This document shows positions 38,189 through 47,510 of a stretch of 64,000 bases of DNA, one piece after another. The position numbers were made by a program, and so were the translations under genes. Numbering within the stretch: the stretch's first letter is position 1; every line of letters begins with the position of its first letter. The DNA comes from Lewinellaceae bacterium (GTDB lineage: Bacteria; Bacteroidota; Bacteroidia; Chitinophagales; Saprospiraceae): the NCBI GenBank assembly GCA_016711435.1, contig JADJSY010000002.1, positions 124,001 through 188,000 of the forward strand, written 5' to 3'. The notes beneath the pieces were generated by a model. The model was not told the origin of the DNA. It did no database searches and worked only from the letters and a program-made list of their open reading frames with translations.

Positions 38189-40678
38189 ATGATGTCATAT
38201 CGCCACTCCTCCTTGCATTGCCGGATACTGTCCGCGACACTCCTTTTACTCTGCTCCTGTTCCCTTTTTGCCCAGACCATCCGCGGCAATATCATTGACG
38301 CCGGCGGGGAAGGCCAGGGTTTTGCTACCGTCACCCTGCTCGCCGCCAAGGATTCCGCCTTAGTGAAAGGCGCGGTAAGCGACGAAAACGGTCGTTTTGA
38401 AATAGAAAACGTGCCCGTCGGGCGCTATGTCGTGCACGGCCAATTAGTCGGTTTCCGGGTGGCGCAATCGGATCCGTTTGATTTTGTGAAAGCTGATGTA
38501 ACGCTCCCTGCACTGGTATTAAAACCCGTAAGCCAGGAATTGCAGGAAATAACGGTGGTGGCGCAAAAACCGCTCATCGAAATAAAGGCCGACAAGTTGA
38601 TTTTCAACGTGGATGCCAGCCCTACCAACCAGGGTCTGAATGCACTGGAACTGCTGCGCAAAAGCCCCGGCGTCAACCTCGACCAAAACGAGAATATCAG
38701 CCTGAAAGGCCGCCAAAATGTGATGGTACAGATCAACGGCAAACTCACACCTATGACCGGTCTGGACCTGGCGCAATACCTCAAAGGCATCAATTCCAGC
38801 GACCTGGAATCCATCGAAATCATTGCCACACCCGGCGCGAAATACGATGCAGAAGGCAATGCCGGCATCATCAACCTGCGTTTGAAAAAAGACAAACGGC
38901 TGGGCGCCAACGGCTCGGTCAGCGCAGGTTTCAGCCAGGGTATCACACCCAAAGCCGATGCTTCGGCAAGCATCAACTACCGCGACCGCAAAATGAACCT
39001 GTTCGGTTCGGCCAGCATATTCCGGGGGCGGTATGACAATACCATGCACCTCGACAACCGGGTCAGCGACCGCCGTTTCAACCAGTATAACAACTCCTAC
39101 TGGTTTGCCCGTCCTAACAATGGCCGCTTCGGCGCAGACTATTCGCCCAACGCCAGGCATACGTTCGGCGTCCTGGTGACCGGCGGCGTTTTTGTACCCA
39201 ACAACTGGCAGCGGGCGCGCACTGAAATCGGGCAATTCTCCGAAAACCGGATAGATTCCCTGCTGATTGCTGAAAATGAGGGGAGTATGTCCAACTGGAA
39301 CAGCAATTTTAACATCAATTACAAGTTTGCAGATACCAGTGGCAACGAACTTAATATCGACGCCGACTACGGTATTTTCCGCGACAGCCAGACGGTGCTG
39401 AACCGGAACTTTTACCGCGACCCGGAAAACGTAAATACCCTGGCTCAAAATGCTTTTCGGATGAATATGCCCCGCGACATCGACATCAGATCGATTAAAG
39501 CGGATTATGAACGGGCACTGACTTTGTTTGGAAAAACAAAAGACAGCAAATTAGGCGCCGGCGCAAAATTATCGGACGTGGCAACCGACAATACCTTTAA
39601 TTTTTTCAGTGTAGCCAATAATACGGATGTGTTTGACGCCGAATACAGCAACACCTTTCAATACCGCGAGCGCATCGCGGCGGCCTACGTCAACGGCAAC
39701 ACACAGGTTGGAAAAGTGAGCCTGCAAATCGGCCTGCGTATGGAACACACCGACGTGCATGGCGACCTGCTGGTGTATAAACCCACCGACAAAGGCCCTG
39801 TCGATACGGCTTACACCAGTTTTTTCCCCAGCGCAGTGCTGGGTTATGCGCTGCATAAAAACCACCAGTTGAACCTGACTTATCGCCGCTCGATCGACCG
39901 GCCCCGATACCAGGACCTTAACCCCTTTGAGTTTCGCATCGACGAGATCAGTTTCCGCCGGGGCAACCCTTTTATCCGCCCGCAGTTCACCCACAGTTTG
40001 GAGTTGAGTTGGTCCTTGTTTCAACGGATTTTTGTCAGCGCCAATTACTCGCGTACCCTCAATGCGTTTTCCAATATTTCCGACCAGGAGACCGATCCTG
40101 TGACCGGCAAACAACGGTTTGTCATCCAGGTGCGCAACCTCGCTACCCGCGAAAACGCCGGTTTCAACCTGAACACGCCCATGCCTATCGCCAAATGGTG
40201 GAACGGAAACCTCAACTTCTGGTACAACCACTCCATCAACAAAGCCGACTACGGCGAAGGGCGCACACTTGACCTGCGGGTTGGCGGCGGCGGATTCTGG
40301 ACGCAACAAACCTTCACACTTTCCAAAACCATGACAGCAGAGGCTTCCGGCCGGTTCAACTGGGGCGGTCTCTGGGGCGCTTACGTCAACCGCCCGCAAG
40401 GCACGATGGATATAGGCCTCACCAAACGCATCTGGGACGGCGCCGGTACGCTCCGTTTTAGTCTCACCGACGTGTTCCGCACCGCGCGCTGGAGTTCTTT
40501 TACCGAAATCGGCAGTTTGTACATCGACGCTTCGGGAACCTGGGAAGGACAACAACTCCGGTTCAATATGACGTATCGTTTTGGGAATAACAACCTGCAA
40601 AATGCCCGGCGCCGGGCTACTGCCGCAGAAGAGGAAAGCAGGCGGGCCAGCGGCGATGGCGGCGGCGGACGGAATTAA
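38189..40678 (+). CDS. TonB-dependent receptor-like outer-membrane beta-barrel protein
   Basis: A protein of 829 residues from the ATG at 38189; upstream in-frame Met codons fall in or near artefactual DNA and do not improve the signal peptide (ILSATLLLLCSCSLFAQ). Residues about 25-110 form a carboxypeptidase-regulatory-like domain (GNIIDAGGEGQGFATVTLL). A plug follows with EITVVAQKPLIEIKADKLIFNVD and VMVQINGKLTPMTG, then a barrel of the outer-membrane beta-barrel family 3 kind (SINYRDRKMNLFGSASIF, LNLTYRRSIDRPRYQDLNP). The family lacks the SusC motif and is usually transcribed alone. The ligand is unknown. The C-terminus is an unusual Glu/Arg/Gly tail rather than the usual aromatic end. A GGGCAAA heptad array follows the stop. 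Confidence 0.88.
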   Translation: MMSYRHSSLHCRILSATLLLLCSCSLFAQTIRGNIIDAGGEGQGFATVTLLAAKDSALVKGAVSDENGRFEIENVPVGRYVVHGQLVGFRVAQSDPFDFVKADVTLPALVLKPVSQELQEITVVAQKPLIEIKADKLIFNVDASPTNQGLNALELLRKSPGVNLDQNENISLKGRQNVMVQINGKLTPMTGLDLAQYLKGINSSDLESIEIIATPGAKYDAEGNAGIINLRLKKDKRLGANGSVSAGFSQGITPKADASASINYRDRKMNLFGSASIFRGRYDNTMHLDNRVSDRRFNQYNNSYWFARPNNGRFGADYSPNARHTFGVLVTGGVFVPNNWQRARTEIGQFSENRIDSLLIAENEGSMSNWNSNFNINYKFADTSGNELNIDADYGIFRDSQTVLNRNFYRDPENVNTLAQNAFRMNMPRDIDIRSIKADYERALTLFGKTKDSKLGAGAKLSDVATDNTFNFFSVANNTDVFDAEYSNTFQYRERIAAAYVNGNTQVGKVSLQIGLRMEHTDVHGDLLVYKPTDKGPVDTAYTSFFPSAVLGYALHKNHQLNLTYRRSIDRPRYQDLNPFEFRIDEISFRRGNPFIRPQFTHSLELSWSLFQRIFVSANYSRTLNAFSNISDQETDPVTGKQRFVIQVRNLATRENAGFNLNTPMPIAKWWNGNLNFWYNHSINKADYGEGRTLDLRVGGGGFWTQQTFTLSKTMTAEASGRFNWGGLWGAYVNRPQGTMDIGLTKRIWDGAGTLRFSLTDVFRTARWSSFTEIGSLYIDASGTWEGQQLRFNMTYRFGNNNLQNARRRATAAEEESRRASGDGGGGRN

Positions 40679-40679
40679 A

Positions 40680-40806
40680 GGGCAAAAGGCAAGGGGCAAA
40701 AGGCAAAGGGCAAGAGGCAAGGTGCAAAATATGCCGAGTGGTCATTTTTGCCCCTTGCCCCTTGCCTCTTGCCCTTTGCCTTTTGCACCTTGCCCTTTGC
40801 TTTTTG
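40680..40806. repeat. Inverted heptad array, word GGGCAAA
   Basis: Seven heptads in perfect register at 40680-40728 (GGGCAAA, AGGCAAG, GGGCAAA, AGGCAAA, GGGCAAG, AGGCAAG, GTGCAAA) and their mirror at about 40745-40806. The array starts two bases after the receptor's stop codon. Confidence 0.95.
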
Positions 40807-40935
40807 TCCTTCGCTTAATTACCCGCTTTCGTCGTTCACTTACCTGAATGGTTTGTTGATCCACTTTTTTTTAAAAGCAGGTAGTATCGCTGGATTTTAA
40901 AGGCACATTCTATCATCTTATCTAAAAAAAACACC

Positions 40936-42029
40936 ATGCAAAAAAATCTAACCACCAGATTCGTTTCGGTACTGCTGGCAGTACTGACATGCGCCAACGC
41001 ATGGGCGCAAGCGGGTATTACAACTCCCAGAACCCCAAGCCCGGGCGCTCAGGTCTCACAAACCATCGGTATCTCCAATGTTAGTGTCAATTACTCCAGG
41101 CCTTCGGTAAAAGGCCGTCCGGTCTGGGGCGAATTGGTGCCCTACGGTTGGAATGTTCAAGCCTTTGGCAGTCCCAACCCGGCGCCCTGGCGGGCTGGAG
41201 CCAATGAAAATACGGTGATCGAATTTTCCCACGATGCAAAAGTGGCCGGCCAAAACGTTCCTGCGGGTAAATATGGTTTGTTCTTTGTCATCAACAAAGA
41301 CGATAGCGGAGAAGTCATTTTATCAAAAGATTACCGCTCCTGGGGCAATTTTTTTTATGAGCCCAGCCAGGACCTTTTCCGCGCAAAAATTCAGGTACGC
41401 AGCAATGCGCATACGGAAATGCTGACGTATGAATTTATCAATGCCACTAAAAACACCGTAGAACTGGTGCTGAACTGGGAAAAGAAACAATTCCCGGTCA
41501 TGATCGAATTCGCGGTAGACGACATCGTGATGGCCAATGCTGCGGAGGAATTGCAGGGCGCCAAAGGTTTCACCTGGCAGGCTATGTCCAGTGCGGCTAA
41601 CTACGCCATGCAAAATAAAGTCAACCACGAAGCGGCGATAGTGTGGATCGACAAGGCTATCGCACAACAATCCAACTACACCAATCTGAACATCAAATCC
41701 GGCTTGCTGAAACAAATGGGCAAAACAGCGAAGCGGAAAAGATCCAGAAAGAGGCATTGGTGGTTGCAACGGAGGTGGAACTCAATCAGTACGGCTATCA
41801 ATTGCTCAATGAGGGAAAACACGATGATGCGATCAAAATAATGGTCATGGTCACCGACCGCTTCCCACAAAGCGCCAATGCCTGGGATAGCCTCGGCGAA
41901 GCATACGCGACCAAAGGAGATAAAGAAAACGCGATCAAAAGTTTCAAAAAGTCGCTGAGCCTCAACCCTCCCAAAAATGTAAAAGACAATTCTGAAAAAT
42001 TCCTGAAGCAGCTGGGAGCTATGAAATAG
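40936..42029 (+). CDS. DUF2911 protein with C-terminal TPR repeats, one frameshift
   Basis: About 364 residues with one base restored. A signal peptide (VLLAVLTCANAWAQ) is followed by a DUF2911 domain: QTIGISNVSVNYSRPSVKGR, WRAGANENTVIEFSHDAKV and VPAGKYGLFFVI. In the C-terminal third are TPR-like repeats (DSLGEAYATKGDKENAIKSFKKSL). The frames join at the A4 run 41722-41725; a fifth A gives QMGKNSEAEKIQKEAL. DUF2911 has no established function; members are secreted or periplasmic in Bacteroidota. The stop codon TAG is the first part of a heptad array, and an intrinsic terminator follows at 42157. Confidence 0.85.
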
Positions 42030-42148
42030 TGCGAAGTCCGAAGTCGTCAGTCCGAAGTCCGTAGAGTACACCGTTTCATCTTTGGGGAAACCAAGCCTGA
42101 AACGGTGTACTCTACGGACTTCGGACTGACGACTTCGGACTTCGCACT
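42028..42148. repeat. Inverted heptad array, word AGTCCGA with GTACACCGTTTC core
   Basis: Left heptads AGTGCGA, AGTCCGA, AGTCGTC, AGTCCGA, AGTCCGT, then AGAGTACACCGTTTCA; the right arm mirrors them. Same element type as 16566-16688, with the word partly changed but the core kept. Confidence 0.93.
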
Positions 42149-42156
42149 TTTTTGTT

Positions 42157-42200
42157 GTCCGAATCCGAACACTTTGCGTTCAGGTTCGGACATTTTTTTT
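42157..42200 (+). terminator. Intrinsic terminator, GTCCGAA family
   Basis: Stem starting GTCCGAATCCGAAC and ending GGTTCGGAC with two or three mismatches, then A and eight T. Similar in sequence to the terminator at 26350, which suggests a repeated terminator cassette. Confidence 0.88.
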
Positions 42201-42302
42201 AATTTTTTTTTACGTAAAATATTAACTATCAATATCTTATAAAAGTGGCCGCTCATTTGGCCTTTATATAGATCTCAGACAAGACGATAATCAAAATTTT
42301 AG

Positions 42303-42365
42303 ACCAAATTTCTTGTGAATCCCTGATTTTCAACACTGATAACAGATAACGAATAACTGATAACT
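42303..42365 (+). repeat. Dispersed element with GATAACT heptads
   Basis: Begins CCAAATTTCTTGTGAATCCCTG, continues TTTTCAACACT and ends GATAACA, GATAACG, AATAACT, GATAACT (42338-42365), five bases from the permease 3 ATG. Confidence 0.88.
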
Positions 42366-42370
42366 CACCC

Positions 42371-44809
42371 ATGATCCGTAATTATCTGAAAATTGCGCTG
42401 CGTTCACTCTGGAAAAACAAAGCGATTGCTGCGATTAACATCATCGGACTTTCTTTGGGTCTGGCTTGTTTTTCGCTTTTCCTGTTGCATGTCGTCGACG
42501 AGCACAGTTTCGAACGCATGCACGAAAATGCCGACCGTATTTACAGGGTTTATACGCATGAACAGGAAGGGCTGTCAGGAAATCCGGAGAGCAAAAGTGC
42601 GTATTTGCCCATGCCACTCGGACCGGCCATGCAGGCCGATTTTCCGGATATAGTGCAGTACACGCGTTACACGGGTTTCGGCGAGGCATTCGTTCGAACT
42701 ACCAAAGGGGTAAGTTCCGAACGTGTTCAATTTGCCGATACGGCATTTTTGTCCATCTTTTCCTTCCCGATACTCTATGGCGACAGGACAAAAGCACTTT
42801 CAGCGCCCGGCAGTGTCGTTTTAACGGAAAAAATGGCCTTGCGCCTGTTCGGAGAGTCCAACCCCCTGGGTAAAACGTTGGAAATCAAATTAGAAGAACA
42901 TTTCGAGCCTTTTACAGTGTCCGCAGTAGCCAAAGACCTGCCTTCCAATTCTACCTTCCAGTTTGAAATTTTGTTGTCTTTTTTGAAATTTGCAACAACC
43001 GCCAATGGCAAACGAAGTGAGGGCAACTGGCGGCGCGCTTTCATGCAAACATTTGTGGAACTGCGCCCCGGTTCGGGCCTGGCTACCGATGCTGCACAAT
43101 TGCTGCAATTCCGGCAAAAGTATTCCCCCAATGAAGAGCAGAAACTTCGCAACAAAGGCGCCTGGTCGAAAGAAGGCGCACCGATCACTTATGGCCTGCA
43201 GCCGCTGCTGACCCTGCACAACGACACCTCCGTAGAGGAAGCGGCCGGCAATCCGCAGCAAACTGCGATCCTGTTTGCTATCGGGTTGATGATCCTGATC
43301 ATTGCCTGTATCAATTTCACTACACTGGCGATCGGGCGCAGCGCCGGAAGGGCAAAGGAAATCGGGGTGCGAAAAGTCATCGGCGCCAGTCGCAAACAGT
43401 TGTCCCGTCAATTTCTGACAGAAGCGCTGTTGTTAAGCCTGGTTTCTACCGGATTGGGCCTTTCCCTGGCCCGCGTTTTGTTGCCTGTATTCAATCAGTT
43501 GGCCGGGAAGGAATTATCCTTTGACTTTCAACAGTTTCCGGAATTGTGGTGGCTTCTGCCTACCGTGGCCGTGGTGACAGGCGGATTGGCGGGATCTTAT
43601 CCGGCTTTCGTTTTATCGGGTTTTTCGCCGTTGGAAACCTTGAAAAGCAAATTCAGGGTGGGTGGCGAAAACTGGTTTACACGCTCGTTGGTCACCTTCC
43701 AGTTTGTACTTTCCGTCGGATTGATTGCCTGTACGCTGGTCATGTTGCGCCAACTGGATTTTGTCAAAAGCAAAAACCCCGGTTTCACAAAAGAAAACGT
43801 GGTGATCGTCAACGCGGAAGGGACAAAAGACAGCAAAAAAGCGCTGGAAATCTTCCGGCATTCCCTGGAAGGCCAACCGGATATCCTGGGCGTCAGCAGC
43901 GCTGAATTGTCGCTGGGCGCCGATGCCGGATGGAGCCGTATGGGATTCGATTACAATGGGCAATTAAAAAAGGTGTTTGAATACCATGTCGACCCACAGT
44001 ACTTACAAGTGCTGGGCTTACAATTAGTTGCAGGCCGGAATTTTGACCACTCCGTCGTTTCCGATACGGTTACCTCGGTCATTTTGAATGAAGCAGCCAT
44101 TCGCGATTTTGGCTGGACGCCGGAAACCGCGCTGGGGCAACCCCTTGCCGGATACCACCAAAATAACCCTTCCCGCGATCCGGTCGTGGTGGGCGTGGTG
44201 CAGGATTTCAACTTTCTGTCGCTGCACCAACAGGTAAAACCGATGATGTTTCAAATGTTCAGCGACTACGCGCCGTTTCAGTTTTATGTGCGCATTGCTC
44301 CCGGAAATCCCGAGAAGGCCCTCGATCGTATCCGTGGCGCCTGGACCAGCGCCGAACCTGTTTTGCCATTGCGCTATGCTTTTCTCGATGAGAATCTGGA
44401 TAAATTTTATGCTGCGGACGAGCGCAGGGGCCGGCTGGTAGCATACGCAGGTATACTCGCCATTGCACTGGCTTGTCTCGGTTTATTCGGCCTGGCAGCA
44501 CTGGCAGCCGTGAACCGCACCAAAGAAATCGGCGTGCGCAAGGTATTGGGCGCCGGCATCGGCAGCATAACAGGGTTGCTGGCCAAAGATTTTTTAAAAC
44601 TGGTGGCCCTTGCAATCCTCATTTCATCCCCCATTGCCTGGTATTTTATGCAAAAATGGTTACAGGACTTTGCCTACCGCATCGAGCTGGAATGGTGGAT
44701 GTTTGCCTTGGCCGGCGCGCTGGCAGTCGCAGTAGCATTTCTGACAGTGGGTTACCAAAGTGTAAAAGCAGCGCTGGCCAATCCGGTCCGGTCGCTGCGC
44801 AATGAATGA
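42371..44809 (+). CDS. FtsX/MacB-type ABC permease 3
   Basis: 812 residues, intact. Same two-module layout: MIRNYLKIALRSLWKNKAIAAIN, helix 1, periplasmic MacB_PCD domain (with a basic SPNEEQKLRNKGAWSKEG insert near residue 250), central helices with GRAKEIGVRKVIGAS, second periplasmic domain, and final helices with NRTKEIGVRKVLGAG, ending ANPVRSLRNE. It heads a run of three tandem paralogues with 69- and 175-nt spacers, each with heptad arrays. The high divergence of the periplasmic domains against conserved helices suggests different partners or cargo for each paralogue. Confidence 0.9.
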   Translation: MIRNYLKIALRSLWKNKAIAAINIIGLSLGLACFSLFLLHVVDEHSFERMHENADRIYRVYTHEQEGLSGNPESKSAYLPMPLGPAMQADFPDIVQYTRYTGFGEAFVRTTKGVSSERVQFADTAFLSIFSFPILYGDRTKALSAPGSVVLTEKMALRLFGESNPLGKTLEIKLEEHFEPFTVSAVAKDLPSNSTFQFEILLSFLKFATTANGKRSEGNWRRAFMQTFVELRPGSGLATDAAQLLQFRQKYSPNEEQKLRNKGAWSKEGAPITYGLQPLLTLHNDTSVEEAAGNPQQTAILFAIGLMILIIACINFTTLAIGRSAGRAKEIGVRKVIGASRKQLSRQFLTEALLLSLVSTGLGLSLARVLLPVFNQLAGKELSFDFQQFPELWWLLPTVAVVTGGLAGSYPAFVLSGFSPLETLKSKFRVGGENWFTRSLVTFQFVLSVGLIACTLVMLRQLDFVKSKNPGFTKENVVIVNAEGTKDSKKALEIFRHSLEGQPDILGVSSAELSLGADAGWSRMGFDYNGQLKKVFEYHVDPQYLQVLGLQLVAGRNFDHSVVSDTVTSVILNEAAIRDFGWTPETALGQPLAGYHQNNPSRDPVVVGVVQDFNFLSLHQQVKPMMFQMFSDYAPFQFYVRIAPGNPEKALDRIRGAWTSAEPVLPLRYAFLDENLDKFYAADERRGRLVAYAGILAIALACLGLFGLAALAAVNRTKEIGVRKVLGAGIGSITGLLAKDFLKLVALAILISSPIAWYFMQKWLQDFAYRIELEWWMFALAGALAVAVAFLTVGYQSVKAALANPVRSLRNE

Positions 44810-44847
44810 GCAAAAAAAGCAAAAAGCAAAAGGCAATGCTGAAGCCC

Positions 44848-44875
44848 GATAACCGATAACAAATAACTGATAACA
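44848..44875 (+). repeat. Heptad array, word GATAACC
   Basis: GATAACC, GATAACA, AATAACT, GATAACA in register, three bases from the permease 4 ATG. A short GCAAAAAGCAAAAGGC stretch precedes it directly after the permease 3 stop. Confidence 0.9.
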
Positions 44876-44878
44876 ACC

Positions 44879-47335
44879 ATGCTAAGCAACTACCTCACCC
44901 TCGCCCTCCGAAACCTGCGCAAAAACAGCTTGTATTCCGGCCTCAACATTGCCGGCCTGGCCATTGGCATTGCCGCCTGCCTGCTGATTGTGCTGTATGT
45001 GACGCACGAAGTGAGTTACGACCGCTGGAATCCCAACGCAGAACGCATCGTTCGCCCGGTAGCCGACATCAACTTCGGCGGCCACCACTTCGAACTGGCG
45101 GTAGCGGGTTCTGTTATGGCGCCGGAGGCCGGAGCCTTACTGCCCGAAATCCAGTCCTGGTGCCGGTTCCGGCAAAACGGCCATTTTTTGGTGAAACGGG
45201 AGGGCGCTTCCCAGCAAAATATCCGGGAAGAGGATGTGCTGCGTGTAGACAGTTCCTTTTTTGAAATTTTTCCGCTGAAAATGATTCAGGGAGATCCCAT
45301 GCGTTGCCTGACGCAGCCCAATACGATGGCGATCTCCCGCAGCCGGGCCGAGCGGTATTTTTCCGCGCCGCAAATGGCGATCGGTCAGACGCTGTTATTA
45401 GAAAACAAGGAACGCTGGCAGGTAACCGCCGTGTACGAGGATATGCCGCTCAATTCGCACTTTCGGGCAGACCTGTTGCTATCCATGAACGGTAGTGAGG
45501 AAATCAAAGGCGACCCGCCTTTCTGGGGAAGCAACAATAATTTCCAGACCTATTTCCTGCTGCGTAAAGGCACCAACCTGGAAAGTTTCAGGCAAAAATT
45601 TGCCGCACTGTCCAGAGAAAAAGTAGAGGAGACAGCCCAACAACTACTGGGCACAACATTGGCGGACATTGAAAAAACGGGGCAATTTGTGCGGTATTCG
45701 TTGCAAAACCTGACAGATATTCACCTCCATTCCGACCTGACAGCCGAGCTGGCGCCCAATGGCAGCATCCGGTATGTGTGGATTTTCAGCGCTATTGCTG
45801 CATTTATTTTGCTGATTGCCTGTATCAATTTTATGAACCTCGCTACGGCGCGGTCGTCCGGTCGAGCCAAAGAAGTAGGTGTGCGCAAAGTAATGGGCGG
45901 GCGGCGATCGGCGCTGATCGGGCAGTTTTTAAGCGAGTCCCTGGTGATTTCGGCCTTTGCAGTTGTACTGGCCATTGCGCTGGCAGCACTGGCGATGCCC
46001 TGGTACCGCGATCTGACGGGGGTCGATTTGAAAATGCCCTGGAGCAGCCCGCTGTTCTGGGCGGCCATGGCCGGAGGTACGGCGCTGGTCGGATTGCTGG
46101 CCGGCAGTTACCCGGCGTTTTTCCTCTCCGCTTTCGATGCCATCCGGGTGCTGAAAGGCCAGGTGAGCGGCGTAGGCCGGGGCAGCAGATTCCGCAGCGT
46201 GCTGGTGGTGTTTCAGTTTACCGTTTCTGTTGCGCTGATTATTTCTACACTCCTGGTTTTCAAGCAGTTGAACTATATCCAGAACAAAAAACTCGGATTT
46301 GAAAAAAACCATGTCATTATCCTGGACGATGCCTACGCGCTGGGCGACAAAATTTACACCCTGAAAGAAGAAATGCTGCGGTACCCGGGCATTGAAAGCG
46401 CAACCGTATCGGGCTTTCTGCCTGTTTCCTCCAACCGCAGCGATTACGGTTTTTCCAAAGTACGCGGCTTAGACAAGGACAATACGGTCAATATGCAGCG
46501 CTGGCAAATTGACAATGATTATTTTAAAACCATGAATATGGAAATCGTGCAGGGCCGCGCATTCGATCCGGCGCGGGTGACGGACAGCATGGGTATAATT
46601 CTCAATGAAACGGCAGCGCGGCAGTTTGGATTCGCCGACCCGATCGGACAAAAAGTGTATTTGCTGGATGGCGAATTGAAGGGAGCGCCCAAGCCGGAAG
46701 ATTTTAAAGAATTGCATATCGTCGGCGTCGTACGCGATTTCCATTGGTCCAGCCTGCGCGAAAACATCGGCTCGCTGTGTTTCCAGTTGGGTAAATCGCG
46801 GGGTTTGGCCAGTTTTCGCTACAAACAGGCCGAAACAAGCGCCATCATTGCCGCTTTGGAAAAAAACTGGAAAGCGCTGTCGCCCGACCAGCCTTTCAGT
46901 TACCGTTTCCTCGACGAATCTTTTGCCAAAATGTACGATGCGGAACAGCGGGTGGGAAAAATCGCCGGCATCTTCGGTCTGCTGTCCATCCTGGTTTCCT
47001 GTTTAGGACTGTTCGGGCTGGCCGCATTTACCACCGAACAACGCACCAAAGAAATTGGCATTCGGAAAGTGCTGGGCGCTTCCGTATCCTCTGTGGTCGG
47101 GCTGTTGAGCCGCGATTTTTTGAAACTCATTCTGGTGGCACTGCTCATCGCCACGCCGCTGGCCTATTATTTTATGAAAACCTGGCTGTCCGATTTTGCT
47201 TACCGCATCGACATTTCCTGGTGGGTTTTTGTACTGGCGGGCAGCATGGCAATCCTGGTGGCATTCCTGACGGTGGGTTACCAGAGTGTGAAGGCGGCGC
47301 TGGCCAACCCGGTCCGGTCGCTGCGCAGTGAATGA
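44879..47335 (+). CDS. FtsX/MacB-type ABC permease 4
   Basis: 818 residues, intact. Opening MLSNYLTLALRNLRKNSLYSGLNIAGLAIGIAACLL. It is the closest relative in the window to the frameshifted permease 1: both contain HEVSYDRWN or HELSYDRWN, LCFQLGKS or LCLQLGQQ, and VDSSFFEIFPL or VDQQFF..FPL. Central loop GRAKEVGVRKVMGG, second loop EQRTKEIGIRKVLGAS, C-terminus ANPVRSLRSE. No partner ATPase or periplasmic adaptor (HlyD/MacA type) is nearby. It was useful for placing the two breaks in permease 1. Confidence 0.9.
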   Translation: MLSNYLTLALRNLRKNSLYSGLNIAGLAIGIAACLLIVLYVTHEVSYDRWNPNAERIVRPVADINFGGHHFELAVAGSVMAPEAGALLPEIQSWCRFRQNGHFLVKREGASQQNIREEDVLRVDSSFFEIFPLKMIQGDPMRCLTQPNTMAISRSRAERYFSAPQMAIGQTLLLENKERWQVTAVYEDMPLNSHFRADLLLSMNGSEEIKGDPPFWGSNNNFQTYFLLRKGTNLESFRQKFAALSREKVEETAQQLLGTTLADIEKTGQFVRYSLQNLTDIHLHSDLTAELAPNGSIRYVWIFSAIAAFILLIACINFMNLATARSSGRAKEVGVRKVMGGRRSALIGQFLSESLVISAFAVVLAIALAALAMPWYRDLTGVDLKMPWSSPLFWAAMAGGTALVGLLAGSYPAFFLSAFDAIRVLKGQVSGVGRGSRFRSVLVVFQFTVSVALIISTLLVFKQLNYIQNKKLGFEKNHVIILDDAYALGDKIYTLKEEMLRYPGIESATVSGFLPVSSNRSDYGFSKVRGLDKDNTVNMQRWQIDNDYFKTMNMEIVQGRAFDPARVTDSMGIILNETAARQFGFADPIGQKVYLLDGELKGAPKPEDFKELHIVGVVRDFHWSSLRENIGSLCFQLGKSRGLASFRYKQAETSAIIAALEKNWKALSPDQPFSYRFLDESFAKMYDAEQRVGKIAGIFGLLSILVSCLGLFGLAAFTTEQRTKEIGIRKVLGASVSSVVGLLSRDFLKLILVALLIATPLAYYFMKTWLSDFAYRIDISWWVFVLAGSMAILVAFLTVGYQSVKAALANPVRSLRSE

Positions 47336-47351
47336 CAGTGGAGATCTGAGA

Positions 47352-47443
47352 GGTGACATCTGCGAGGCACGAGCAGGTGTCATCTCGAAACTGAAGCGCT
47401 TCCGCGATGAGATAACACCTGCTCGTACCTCGCAGATGTCACC
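47352..47443. repeat. Palindrome, family P copy 3 (diverged)
   Basis: Arms 47352-47386 and 47409-47443 (35 bp, two mismatches) with the family core GCGAGG(T/C)ACGAGCAGGTG. It lacks the outer GTCTAATG flank. It begins 16 bases after the permease 4 stop. Confidence 0.88.
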
Positions 47444-47479
47444 ACATCGCTCTGTGTAAAAGGCAAAAGGTTGAAACGG

Positions 47480-47507
47480 ATTCACGACTCACGACTCACA
47501 ATTCACG
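47480..47507 (+). repeat. Heptad array, word ACTCACG
   Basis: ATTCACG, ACTCACG, ACTCACA, ATTCACG run straight into AATATG, whose ATG starts permease 5. Confidence 0.92.
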
Positions 47508-47510
47508 AAT

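Larger units (their letters stand above)
42030..42370. other. 341-nt spacer before permease 3
   Basis: It contains the AGTCCGA inverted array, the terminator at 42157-42200 and a dispersed element (42303-42365) next to the permease start. The stretch 42201-42302 is AT-rich and may hold the promoter; I could not place one with confidence. Confidence 0.7.

Noticed and set aside
39569..40720. 383-codon open frame antisense to the TonB receptor
   Set aside because: Same reason; the sense frame has full receptor domains.
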